The translations under genes and the position numbers were made by a program. Shown in pieces: positions 1 through 6,959 of a DNA stretch of 13,146 nucleotides. The number at the start of each line of letters is the position of its first letter. The first letter of the stretch is position 1. A model generated the notes under the pieces. The model had not been told where the DNA came from. It worked only from the letters and a program-made list of their open reading frames with translations, and made no database searches. Source of the stretch: CAYJDG01 sp964368875 (GTDB lineage Bacteria; Pseudomonadota; Alphaproteobacteria; Micavibrionales; Micavibrionaceae). Location: contig CAYJDG010000056.1 of the NCBI GenBank assembly GCA_964368875.1, forward strand, positions 1-13,146, written 5' to 3'.

Positions 1-263
1 AACACCCGTTGATCAAAGATGCGCAGGCCGGGCCTTATGCAGCGTCCGCCACACCCGCCACCTCGGCTCAGCCACAGCCCTCGTTACGGGATGTACCAGC
101 ACGGCCTTATCTCACTCAGGCCAGCGCATTCGAACAGGCTACAGGCGCACAAAATATGGCCGCGCGCGCAGATATGTACCTGATCAATCTCGGGCGTCTC
201 GCCAACGAGATTGCGCAGGCGCGGGGCACGTCCCTCCCCGCCCCCCTTGCGGCCCTGCATTAA
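1..263 (+). CDS. C-terminal end of an unidentified protein (5' partial)
   Basis: The frame is open from base 3 to a TAA at 261-263, with no stop upstream inside the window, so this is probably the tail of a longer gene. A TTG at 9 could be read as a start, but it has no visible ribosome binding site. The first half of the visible peptide is rich in Ala, Pro, Thr and Gln, like a disordered linker. The last 40 or so residues look helical, with a run such as DMYLINLGRLANEIAQARG. No signal peptide, membrane segment or known motif is seen. The next gene starts 101 bases downstream on the same strand. I do not recognise the family, and the function is unknown. Confidence 0.5.
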   Translation, partial: HPLIKDAQAGPYAASATPATSAQPQPSLRDVPARPYLTQASAFEQATGAQNMAARADMYLINLGRLANEIAQARGTSLPAPLAALH

Positions 264-299
264 AACTTGCCCAGCTTGCCTATCCTGTTCTACTCTCGG

Positions 300-340
300 C
301 TTGTTCGAAAATCGAACAGGGAAGTGGCAAAATAAGCCAC
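300..340. repeat. Two adjacent small inverted repeats before the three-gene operon
   Basis: The first repeat has arms at 300-308 and 312-320, around the core GTTCGA-aaa-TCGAAC, forming a 9-pair stem with one G-T pair. The second is GTGGC (324-328) and GCCAC (336-340) around a 7-base AT-rich loop. Neither is followed by a T-run, so a classical terminator is not supported. They lie 25-65 bases before the ATG at 365, so they could be an operator or a leader structure. No clear -35/-10 pair was found in 264-364. Confidence 0.35.
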
Positions 341-364
341 AGGATTCACGCACTGAGTTGGACC

Positions 365-1315
365 ATGGGCAAAAGCTCCGCGCCAGATCGCCGACCGCCC
401 GACCAGCAGATCCCCGCAGATCAGCTGGCTAAGACCTTTGCTGAGGCAAAGGCAATGCCCGCCACGCCACCTTTCGCCCTGAAAACGCTCGCCGCCGCTG
501 TCAAAGGCCCGTTTCCGCCCACTGTGGCCAAGCCTGCGCTCCCTGAACCGGAGGCAGAGTTTGAACTTGAAGAGCGCGAAGCAACTCCTTACGAATGCGT
601 GGCTGATTTGCTCGAAGATATATATATCAACGTCTTTTTCGATTGTTACGCGCCTCCGGACCCAGAAGATCCCAAAGAATATTTGATGCCTTTTTTTGAG
701 GTTGTGCCAGCGCACGGATCGCAACCATGGGCCATCCATTTCTATCCCTGCAACCCGAAAGCCTTTCTCGAAAAACTTTGCTATACGCCGGAGATGTTCG
801 ACCCACGGCGCCACGGCGCCCTCGAAGCCTTCATAGAAGATATCGAAGGCGCGCTCGAGCCGGGCGTTCGCCTCAAAATCAACCGCGATGACAGCTATAG
901 CTTGCGGGCCGCGTCACCCGAAGCGCTGCTTGAAACGCTACGCACCCTCTGTATTGCCAACACCTATCACACGCTCGACACCTCGATCGGTCTTTTTGTA
1001 ATGAACCAGAGGCTTCGCAACGAGCAGAGAAAACTTATTTTTCAAGGCGATACTGATTATTATGCCTACGTGAAGGCGCGGGCGGCAGCAGAGTTTTCTG
1101 CCGCCACCGACTTCCCTAAAGCCGACCCGGGTAAATTTCTCGAAGATATGCCTGCCATGGCTTACTTGTCGTTCGCACATGCTGCCTACTGCAGCAAAGC
1201 GGTCCATACGCAAGGTGTGGTGCAGGTCAGCTTCAATGTGATCAGCGCCCAGATTGCCAACGAACTTGGCAAAAAATTGCCAGACGGCCTCAACCCGCTT
1301 CTCGAGATTCACTAA
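365..1315 (+). CDS. Hypothetical protein, paralogue 1 of a three-gene operon
   Basis: This is a 316-residue protein of unknown function that I do not recognise. Residues 1-75 are rich in Pro, Ala and Glu and probably disordered. Residues 76-316 look globular and cytoplasmic, with no signal peptide or membrane helix. Two stretches recur in its neighbours. One is a strand-helix-strand block (PWAIHF at 121-126, a helix at 152-163, then LKINRDDSYSL and SPEALLETLRT at 184-194). The other is a C-terminal block with LSFAHAAYCSKA (268-279) and a PLLEIH end. The PLL-x-x-H ending is shared with the next gene, whose start lies 11 bases beyond this stop. The ATG at 365 has only a weak ribosome binding site, but no better start follows before the conserved part. 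The stop is a double TAA-TAG. Confidence 0.85.
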   Translation: MGKSSAPDRRPPDQQIPADQLAKTFAEAKAMPATPPFALKTLAAAVKGPFPPTVAKPALPEPEAEFELEEREATPYECVADLLEDIYINVFFDCYAPPDPEDPKEYLMPFFEVVPAHGSQPWAIHFYPCNPKAFLEKLCYTPEMFDPRRHGALEAFIEDIEGALEPGVRLKINRDDSYSLRAASPEALLETLRTLCIANTYHTLDTSIGLFVMNQRLRNEQRKLIFQGDTDYYAYVKARAAAEFSAATDFPKADPGKFLEDMPAMAYLSFAHAAYCSKAVHTQGVVQVSFNVISAQIANELGKKLPDGLNPLLEIH

Positions 1316-1326
1316 TAGGCGCACGC

Positions 1327-2385
1327 ATGGCCCCCTCTCGTTCCCAACTCATCGCCCAGGCCCTGCAAGAAGAAGGCTTAGAGGAAGAGTTTCGCCGCAA
1401 AGCAGAGGTGACGTTACCGGAATTCTCATACGAACGTGCGCCGTTGTCTTTCTCGGTCGGTCCCACTCATGAATTACCCACCTTGATGCACCTCAAGCTG
1501 CGTGAGGCCGTGATCCGCAACCGCATGGCCGGAAAAATCTTTGCTGTCCGGTCCTTGATCCCGCGCCCACGCAGCAATCTTGAGGTTCTGGGGGCGATGA
1601 TGGGCGGGCTGATCGAAAAGACTGTGACAACTTTCTATGCCGCTGATGATCCCGATACCGAAGACAAGGTGGTTTCGCCGGTCATCTGCCTCGACGCAGG
1701 TGAGCGCGGCAAACCGTGGACGGTAACCTTTATGCCTTACCCGGCCTCCCAGTGCAGCGATGATACGACCAACCCCGATCCGGACCTTTTCGACATCGAC
1801 CTGCACGAGATGCTGGAGCGGCTGTTTGAAGATTTGCGCCGCATTTCACCCGCCAAGGTCGCCCTGCGCGACCGTACTGGCGGGCTGTTCACGATCACCG
1901 CGTCAAACCCGCGCAGCCTGTTTATGCTGTTTGAGCGGCTCTATGAAGATAACGGGTTCCCAAATTACGACAGTAAGCTTGGCAGCGTCCTGCTGCCGCA
2001 AGGGGCGCGTCCGACACGGAAAGCCCCACTCGAAGAATATGACGCCGCAACAAAAGCATGGCAGGTCCCGCCCGCCAAAGGCTCTAAAAAAGCGCCGCTA
2101 GAGCCTCATTTCTCTACCGACCGCGACTATCTGGCCTATGCCGCGGCACGGATTGATGGCGATCAGGATATCGTGCGCGCATTTGCTGAGGACAAGCCGG
2201 AAATTTTCATGGAAAACCTGTTGCCCGGGGTTTTCCTCTCTTTCAGGCATGCCGCCCACAACAGCGCCTGTGCTGCCAGCATCGTCAAGGCCGAGCTGAG
2301 CCTCACCGAAATACGCGGCATCGTCGAAGATTATATGCAGGATCGTCCGTTTCGTGGAGCGGTGCCCTTGCTTGTATATCATTAG
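1327..2385 (+). CDS. Hypothetical protein, paralogue 2 of a three-gene operon
   Basis: This is a 352-residue cytoplasmic protein of unknown function and the longest of the three related genes. Relative to the first gene, it has PWTVTF (130-135), a helix at 159-171, VALRDRTGGLFTI (178-190), a SNPRSLFMLFERLY helix (193-206), a DYLAYAAAR segment (267-275) and LSFRHAAHNSACAA (304-317). It ends PLLVYH. A basic, low-complexity insert at about 225-260 separates the two shared blocks. The N-terminus (1-60) is helical and charged and is not shared. No catalytic signature is evident. It sits 11 bases after gene 1 and 9 bases before gene 3, so co-transcription is very likely. The SD before its ATG is weak (AGG, 7 bases away), so translation may depend on coupling. 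Confidence 0.85.
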   Translation: MAPSRSQLIAQALQEEGLEEEFRRKAEVTLPEFSYERAPLSFSVGPTHELPTLMHLKLREAVIRNRMAGKIFAVRSLIPRPRSNLEVLGAMMGGLIEKTVTTFYAADDPDTEDKVVSPVICLDAGERGKPWTVTFMPYPASQCSDDTTNPDPDLFDIDLHEMLERLFEDLRRISPAKVALRDRTGGLFTITASNPRSLFMLFERLYEDNGFPNYDSKLGSVLLPQGARPTRKAPLEEYDAATKAWQVPPAKGSKKAPLEPHFSTDRDYLAYAAARIDGDQDIVRAFAEDKPEIFMENLLPGVFLSFRHAAHNSACAASIVKAELSLTEIRGIVEDYMQDRPFRGAVPLLVYH

Positions 2386-2390
2386 GGAGG
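2384..2390 (+). promoter_or_regulatory. Strong ribosome binding site for the third paralogue
   Basis: AGGGAGG lies 4 bases before the ATG at 2395 and overlaps the TAG stop of the preceding gene. It is much stronger than the sites before the first two genes, which suggests the third protein may be made in higher amount. This is an inference from SD strength only. Confidence 0.6.
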
Positions 2391-2394
2391 GTGC

Positions 2395-3156
2395 ATGGCA
2401 GAAGATCCCCCACCTAAGAAAACATTGAATGAAATGCTCGCCGCCGTCGCGTTACCCCCGGAATCTACCGCTCCACAGGACGACAACGAACAGGCCGTCC
2501 GGCTCCGCGCCGAAGTCTACAACTCGTTCCGGATGCATGTCTGTGCCGGCTTTATGCTAATCTACCGTCATTTCGCCGAGTTGAACAAAGTGCCGTTTGA
2601 CTGGTTGCAGGTGCAGGTGCATGACGATGGCACAGCGATACGCCTGCATCTCGATGCACGCGTCAGCACCGTCGAAGGGCATAAAATACCTCATCATATT
2701 TACACTCCTGCCAACCTGATCGCCAACGAGATCGTGACGGCACTGAAGGAACTCGATCTCGATGGGCTATCTTTCTTCGGTTCGCTGCGGCGCGGCCATT
2801 ATACGGTCAAGATAGAAAGCCCCGAACAGCTTCTGATTCTGCTTCGCACAGCGCTCGACACTGCGGGCGCATCACCTTTGCGCTGTCTGGATGATCTGGA
2901 GGGCAGCGAGGTGATAATGGATGCAGCCTCCGCCCGCAAAGTGATCGGGCAGACCGATCATATGTCGCTGTGGTATTTGCCTGGTGGTCTGCAAAAATCA
3001 GCCAAGGCGGCATTCTTGCTGCAGAACGAAGCCCGGCAGCGAGGTGTCCTGCCATTCTCCATGAAAGAAATTGAAAGCCTGCTGTTTCAGGCAAATGTAC
3101 CGGAAAATGCCACTGTGGTTTTTCCGGCAGAGCTGCAGGCGTTCCGTCGCCATTAA
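2395..3156 (+). CDS. Hypothetical protein, paralogue 3 of a three-gene operon
   Basis: This is a 253-residue soluble protein of unknown function and the shortest, most diverged member of the set. After a Pro-rich start (1-35) comes a helix (36-62), a strand (LQVQVHDDGTAIRLHL, 71-86), a helix at 105-120, HYTVKIESPEQLLILLRTAL (135-154) and a C-terminal block with YLPGGLQKSAKAAFLLQ (194-210). The SPEQLL-x-LLRT helix and the preceding strand match gene 1 closely (SPEALL-x-TLRT), which supports common descent. The C-terminal match is weaker and lacks the LSF-x-HAA motif. Like the other two it ends in His. The strong SD and the ATG at 2395 make the start firm. The operon ends at a hairpin 2 bases after the stop. 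Confidence 0.85.
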   Translation: MAEDPPPKKTLNEMLAAVALPPESTAPQDDNEQAVRLRAEVYNSFRMHVCAGFMLIYRHFAELNKVPFDWLQVQVHDDGTAIRLHLDARVSTVEGHKIPHHIYTPANLIANEIVTALKELDLDGLSFFGSLRRGHYTVKIESPEQLLILLRTALDTAGASPLRCLDDLEGSEVIMDAASARKVIGQTDHMSLWYLPGGLQKSAKAAFLLQNEARQRGVLPFSMKEIESLLFQANVPENATVVFPAELQAFRRH

Positions 3157-3157
3157 A

Positions 3158-3181
3158 AAACGGCGCCTTGCAGCGCCGTTT
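3158..3181. terminator. Bidirectional terminator between the three-gene operon and the PEP-CTERM gene
   Basis: The arms AAACGGCGC (3158-3166) and GCGCCGTTT (3173-3181) form a perfect 9-pair stem around a 6-base loop. On the minus strand the stem runs into six T's, a good intrinsic terminator for the PEP-CTERM gene. On the plus strand only three T's follow, so it works less clearly there, but it lies right after the stop at 3156. Confidence 0.85.
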
Positions 3182-3205
3182 CAGAAATCAGCTGATATAA
3201 CTGGC

Positions 3206-3898
3206 TTAACCCAGTGCGCGTTCGGGTGCAGGAGTGTTGCGGCGGCGGCTCAGCGCCAGCGCACCAAGCGCGCCTGCCATCAGGGCCAGAGTGCCTGGCT
3301 CCGGAACAGCGGCCGGTGGTTGATACTCAGAAAAGCTGTAGCGAATATCGTTGATTGCGACTTGTTCAAAATTACGGCCGCTGGAGAGAAACAGTTCGGC
3401 AGTGATGGTGTTGGCATTTATAAACGACGAGAAATCATCATCCAGCAAATCGGCCATGGTGATGATCGAACCCGCATCGCCGTTGTCCTGACCTGTAAAA
3501 TTGAAGGTGAGGCTGTTCAGACCCGCGCTCAGGCCGCTCTGGAGACCGCCTGACTGGAAGTTCTGGGTGTTGAAGGCTCCGGCAACCGACTGGCCGATGG
3601 TGCCCTGCGCGGTGACGTTCAGCGAAGAGGTCTGGATCGAGCTATTGGTGATCGCTCCGAACAGGCCGTCATTCGGCGCAACTGACAAATCGGTGTTCAG
3701 ATCGGTGTCGATCAGGGCCGTCAGGGTGATGGCGGTACCGACCGGGACATAGGCATTGGCTGCCGTGCCTGGATTGCCGGTGATGACATTGGTGCTGTTG
3801 CCAACAATGCCGGTGATGTTCAGAGTAACTAAAGATGCGTTGGCTGCGCCTGCGGCGGTGGCGATTGCGGCGGCAGCTAGGGTGTGTTTCAAAGACAT
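3206..3898 (-). CDS. Secreted PEP-CTERM sorting-domain protein
   Basis: This is a 230-residue protein with an N-terminal Sec signal peptide (MSLKHT, then an Ala-rich core; likely cleavage after the ANA at residues 19-21). It has a C-terminal PEP-CTERM tag: VPEPGTLALMAGALGALAL (198-216) followed by SRRR (217-220). In this family an exosortase recognises the PEP motif and the helix-plus-arginine tail and processes the protein at the membrane. Such genes often accompany exopolysaccharide or floc formation. The mature part is rich in Asn, Thr, Ser and Gly, has no cysteine and gives no enzyme motif, so it is probably structural or surface-associated. The ATG at 3898 has a good SD (TGAGG) 5 bases before it. 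Ten residues follow the arginines, somewhat more than usual. No exosortase gene is in this window. Confidence 0.9.
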   Translation of the reverse strand: MSLKHTLAAAAIATAAGAANASLVTLNITGIVGNSTNVITGNPGTAANAYVPVGTAITLTALIDTDLNTDLSVAPNDGLFGAITNSSIQTSSLNVTAQGTIGQSVAGAFNTQNFQSGGLQSGLSAGLNSLTFNFTGQDNGDAGSIITMADLLDDDFSSFINANTITAELFLSSGRNFEQVAINDIRYSFSEYQPPAAVPEPGTLALMAGALGALALSRRRNTPAPERALG

Positions 3899-3940
3899 AA
3901 GGACCTCAAAGGACTAAATCGACGGGTTAAAACTGCGAAG

Positions 3941-3969
3941 GGTATAAGGTTTTATTTTACGAAATGCAA
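3941..3969 (-). promoter_or_regulatory. Candidate sigma70 promoter of the PEP-CTERM gene
   Basis: Reading the minus strand, TTGCAT (3964-3969) and TATACC (3941-3946) are separated by exactly 17 bases of AT-rich DNA and point to the ATG at 3898, about 42 bases downstream of the -10. It is located by eye only. Confidence 0.45.
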
Positions 3970-4027
3970 CTAATTATTTTTAAGCCGCTGTTTCTGTTGC
4001 CTTTCTAGCATAGCTCACCCTGCCCCG

Positions 4028-4474
4028 CTAGAAGGGTTTTACAATGACCAGAATGACAATAATGACCATCAGAAGCGTCGGAATCTCGTTCCAGATGCGG
4101 TAAAACCTGGCCGGGCGGGTGTTCTGGTCCCGCTCAAACTGTTTGCGCCAGCGGGCAAACAGGCCATGGACAACGGTCATCCCAACCACCAGCGCGATCT
4201 TCGCATGCAGCCAGCCGCCCTGCATCAGAGATGGGGCGGCATAAATCAACAATCCACCAAAAATAAACGACGCGATCATCGCCGGGTTGATGATAAAGCG
4301 CAGCAGGCGCCGCTCCATGATTTTGAAAACTTCTGATTTTTCCGATCCAGGGGCCGCCTCGGCGTGATACACAAACAGGCGCGGCAGATACAGCATGCCA
4401 GCCATCCACGCCATAACCGCGATGACGTGCAGCGCTTTGATCCAGTTATAATACTCAAAGAAAAAGTCCTGCAT
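4028..4474 (-). CDS. hemJ: Protoporphyrinogen IX oxidase HemJ
   Basis: HemJ oxidises protoporphyrinogen IX to protoporphyrin IX, the step before iron insertion. It is the membrane-bound, oxygen-independent type found in many alphaproteobacteria and cyanobacteria. The protein has 148 residues, which fits the family. Four membrane helices are visible at about 12-33, 63-82, 88-106 and 130-147. Typical conserved parts are KALHVIAVMAWMAGMLYLPR (13-32, with His16), MERRLLRFIINP (53-64), WLHAK (88-92) and the NEIPTLLM start of the last helix. His16 is a candidate heme or substrate ligand by family knowledge. The ATG is 2 bases after the hemH stop and has an AAGGA site 8 bases upstream. It is the last gene of the heme operon. 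No clear terminator was found after it. Confidence 0.93.
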   Translation of the reverse strand: MQDFFFEYYNWIKALHVIAVMAWMAGMLYLPRLFVYHAEAAPGSEKSEVFKIMERRLLRFIINPAMIASFIFGGLLIYAAPSLMQGGWLHAKIALVVGMTVVHGLFARWRKQFERDQNTRPARFYRIWNEIPTLLMVIIVILVIVKPF

Positions 4475-4476
4475 CT

Positions 4477-5550
4477 CTAAAGTCCTTGTGAAAATTCAGC
4501 CATACAGCATTGTTTGAAGCCTGCCGGGCAGAGGCGTTTGCCCTCGTCAGGGGCGACGATGGTTGCGCCCAACTGGGCGACCACAGCATCGGCAAGGCCT
4601 GAAATGAAAGGCTTGGCGACGCTCACGGTCGGCACGCGGGCGAAATACGGGACGCCCAGTTCATGCGCCACCTCGCGGTATTCCTGCTCAATTTCAACCA
4701 AAGTCTCGACATGTTCGCTGACAAAGGCATGCGGATAAATAACCACCGGAACATTGTCCTTGGCCGCTTTGTGCAAGGCCTCTTCAGTGCTCGGCCCGAT
4801 CCATTTCAGGGGACCGACGCGAGACTGGTAACAGATCTGCCAGTCGAGATTGTCTATGCCTGTCGCTGCAGCAATGACGCGCGCACCCTCTTCACATTGC
4901 CACTGATAGGGGTCGCCCGCCGTGATGATATTTTCAGGCAGTCCGTGTGCGGAAAACAGGACGCGCGGCGCGGCCAGATTTTTACCCGCGGTTTCTGCGC
5001 ACGCGGCCGTATAGGCTGTTTTGACATTCTGCGCCGACGCTTCAATAAAACCGGGCCCCCGCGGATAGCAACACACCAGCGAGGTCGGCACCTTCAAATC
5101 TGCTTTTGCAACAGCTTTCTGCCAGGCCTGCACGGAGGACCGGGTCGTGGTGGTCGAATACTGCGGATAAAGCGGCAGCAGGACGATCTGATCAGGGGCG
5201 AAGGCTTTGACCTGCGCCGCCGTTTCATCCGACAGCGGATGCCAATAGCGCATCGCGATAAAGGTTTTAAAGTCTGCGCCGGGATGGGTGTTTGCAAGCT
5301 CACAGGCCAGCGCCTCTGCCTGCGCCTGCGTATTTTCCAGTAAAGGCGACTTGCCGCCGAGCAATCCATAGCTGATCCCAGCCTCTTTTTTGCTGCGGCG
5401 GTATGCTATCAGGCGTGCAACCAGAAATCGCACCGGGGCAGGAGCGCGAATAATATTGGGATCGGAAAAGAAATTGATCAGGAAGGGTCGGATCGCCTCG
5501 ACACTGTCTGGTCCACCCAGATTGAGCAACACCACAGCAATTTTTTTCAT
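4477..5550 (-). CDS. hemH: Ferrochelatase
   Basis: HemH inserts Fe(II) into protoporphyrin IX to make protoheme, the last step of the pathway. The protein has 357 residues. It shows the N-terminal LLNLGGPDS signature, the substrate-loop region near residues 29-70, catalytic SAHGLP (His202) and the acidic metal-site motif EHVETL (Glu282). A C-terminal extension carries RLCPAGFKQCC, giving Cys341, Cys348 and Cys349. With Cys160/161 in VCCYP it resembles the four-cysteine [2Fe-2S] pattern reported for Mycobacterium and Caulobacter ferrochelatases. The ATG at 5550 shares one base with the hemE stop (TGATG), which points to coupled translation. A GTG three bases upstream is a possible alternative start, and a GGAG site serves either. 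hemJ follows after 2 bases. Confidence 0.95.
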   Translation of the reverse strand: MKKIAVVLLNLGGPDSVEAIRPFLINFFSDPNIIRAPAPVRFLVARLIAYRRSKKEAGISYGLLGGKSPLLENTQAQAEALACELANTHPGADFKTFIAMRYWHPLSDETAAQVKAFAPDQIVLLPLYPQYSTTTTRSSVQAWQKAVAKADLKVPTSLVCCYPRGPGFIEASAQNVKTAYTAACAETAGKNLAAPRVLFSAHGLPENIITAGDPYQWQCEEGARVIAAATGIDNLDWQICYQSRVGPLKWIGPSTEEALHKAAKDNVPVVIYPHAFVSEHVETLVEIEQEYREVAHELGVPYFARVPTVSVAKPFISGLADAVVAQLGATIVAPDEGKRLCPAGFKQCCMAEFSQGL

Positions 5551-6593
5551 CACATTCTCTCCAGCATACGCACACGGTTGACGAGCTGCAGCACGTGTTC
5601 GGGTGGTGTCTCCTTGTTGACCCCGTGGCCAAGATTGAAGACGAAGGGCGCACCCTCCAGCGTCGCCAGAATACGATCGATCTCGGCATCGAGAACACTG
5701 CCGCCGGCTCGCAGAACGAAGGGATCGAGATTGCCTTGCACTGGCAGGGAAAAGGTTTTTGCCTGCCTAAGATCGACACGCTCATCAAGCCCAAGCGCCG
5801 TAATCCCTGTTTTTGCAGCATATTCGGCATACATCGCCCCGGCAGCGCGGGGAAAGCCAATGATCGGCGTGTCCGGATAACGGGCGCGGATCGCGGCCAC
5901 CAGCGCACGGGTTGGCTCGATTACCCACGCGCGAAATTGCTCGTCAGGCAAAACTCCGGCCCAACTGTCAAAAATCTGCACGGCCTCTGCCCCCGCTTCA
6001 ATCTGGGCGCAGAGATAGGCTGCGGTCGTGGTGGTCAAAAGTTCGATCAACTGTGCAAACGTTTCAGGATCGCGGTAGGCGAGGCTGCGGGTTGCGGCAA
6101 ATTCCTTCGAACCGCTGCCTTCCACCATGTAACAGGCAACCGTCCATGGCGCGCCGGCAAAACCGATCAGGGCAGTGCGCTCAAACCCCTCTGCGGGCAG
6201 AGCGGTTTTCAGCAGCGCCAGCGTGTCGTAAACGGGTTTCAGGTGCTCGTGCAGCTTGGCTGGATCGAGATCGTCAAACGCACGCAAGGGGCCAAGCACA
6301 GGCCCTCTGCCGTCTTCAAAAATAACCGTCTGGCCTAGCGCCGCCGGAATGACGAGAATGTCTGAGAACAGAATCGCAGCGTCGAAGCCGAAACGGCGCA
6401 ACGGCTGCAGGGTGACCTCGGTCGCCAGATGCGGGTTACGGATCATCGCCTGAAAGCTGCCAGCCTCGCGGCGCAGGTCCCGGTATTCAGGCAGATAGCG
6501 CCCGGCCTGACGCATCAGCCAGACAGGCGGAACAGTCTGGACGTGGCCCTTGAGGGTTTCGAGAAAAGGTTTTGCTGAGGTCATGCGGGGCAT
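5550..6593 (-). CDS. hemE: Uroporphyrinogen decarboxylase
   Basis: HemE removes four acetate carboxyls from uroporphyrinogen III to give coproporphyrinogen III, a cofactor-free cytoplasmic reaction. The length of 347 residues is normal. The first family signature RQAGRYLPEY is at 28-37 and the catalytic Asp region FSDIL at 76-80 (Asp78). The second signature around FAGAPWTVACYMVEGSGS is at 145-162. The C-terminal NLGHGVNKETPPEH (320-333) carries the conserved His323. Two starts are possible: the ATG at 6593 or the ATG at 6584 (Met4). Neither has a strong ribosome binding site. It is the first gene of hemE-hemH-hemJ and diverges from the gene at 6960 across a 366-base gap of possible regulatory or replication function. 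Confidence 0.95.
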   Translation of the reverse strand: MPRMTSAKPFLETLKGHVQTVPPVWLMRQAGRYLPEYRDLRREAGSFQAMIRNPHLATEVTLQPLRRFGFDAAILFSDILVIPAALGQTVIFEDGRGPVLGPLRAFDDLDPAKLHEHLKPVYDTLALLKTALPAEGFERTALIGFAGAPWTVACYMVEGSGSKEFAATRSLAYRDPETFAQLIELLTTTTAAYLCAQIEAGAEAVQIFDSWAGVLPDEQFRAWVIEPTRALVAAIRARYPDTPIIGFPRAAGAMYAEYAAKTGITALGLDERVDLRQAKTFSLPVQGNLDPFVLRAGGSVLDAEIDRILATLEGAPFVFNLGHGVNKETPPEHVLQLVNRVRMLERM

Positions 6594-6959
6594 CCAAACA
6601 GATTTTACCTTCTATAAAAAGAAGTATTTTAAATAGGTTTTAGAAGTAGTAGGGGGCATGAATAACGGGGATAAAACTTATCCCGCGAAGGACCAACAGG
6701 GTCGGAATTGAGTGATATGCACGGACTCTAAGACTGGTTTCTGAACGCTGCGCACTTTAACAGGGACATCTAAAAACTGTCCCGTGTACCGCGACCTTAT
6801 TATGGCCTCTGAGATAAATGTGCGTGATTTGATCCACCGCGCCAGACCCCCTTTCATAAAGAGGTTGTCCACAGAGAAGCCCTGATGGGGGCGTAGCGAA
6901 ACCAATTTCCGCAGTTTCCCTTTGCGCAGGTGCCGCCAACCGATTATCTTCAGGGCCTG
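6594..6959. other. Long intergenic region beside hemE, candidate replication origin and divergent promoter region
   Basis: No convincing gene lies in this 366-base gap. It holds an AT-rich block next to hemE (6600-6650). Inside that block is TTAA-N7-TTAG (6629-6643), close to the CtrA box TTAA-N7-TTAA. A perfect inverted repeat GGGATAA-aac-TTATCCC lies at 6668-6684, and a second one, GGGACA/TGTCCC, at 6763-6783. DnaA-box-like sites, compared with TTATCCACA, are TTGTCCACA at 6865-6873 (8 of 9) and TGATCCACC at 6830-6838 (7 of 9, or 8 of 9 against the Caulobacter G-box). TTATCCCCG on the minus strand at 6666-6674 matches 7 of 9. No perfect DnaA box is present. The link between hemE and oriC is known from Caulobacter and relatives. 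Its use here is inferred. The hemE promoter must also lie here, but no clear -35/-10 pair stands out. Confidence 0.35.
6668..6684. repeat. Perfect 7-bp inverted repeat GGGATAA-aac-TTATCCC
   Basis: The arms 6668-6674 and 6678-6684 are exact reverse complements with a 3-base spacer. There is no T-run, so it is not a terminator. It could be a dimeric-regulator operator for hemE, or a pair of divergent degenerate DnaA sites sharing TTATCC. Confidence 0.4.

Noticed and set aside
617..628. Palindrome GATATATATATC
   Set aside because: It lies inside a well-supported coding frame (Asp-Ile-Tyr-Ile) and is low-complexity AT sequence, so there is no reason to call it a site.
690..697. Run of seven T's inside the first paralogue, a possible slippage or frameshift site
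   Set aside because: The reading frame continues normally on both sides with sensible protein sequence. No alternative frame of useful length takes over.
3987..4024. CTAGC/GCTAG and AGCGGC-type repeats after hemJ as a terminator
   Set aside because: The stems are only about five pairs with long loops and no following T-run, so a terminator for the heme operon is not supported.
4663..5343. Long open frame on the plus strand opposite hemH (226 codons)
   Set aside because: It is fully antisense to a firmly identified ferrochelatase. Its Arg/Cys-rich translation is typical of a GC-rich shadow frame.
6763..6783. Inverted repeat GGGACA/TGTCCC as a terminator
   Set aside because: The T/A run is in the loop rather than after the stem on either strand, and no gene ends here.
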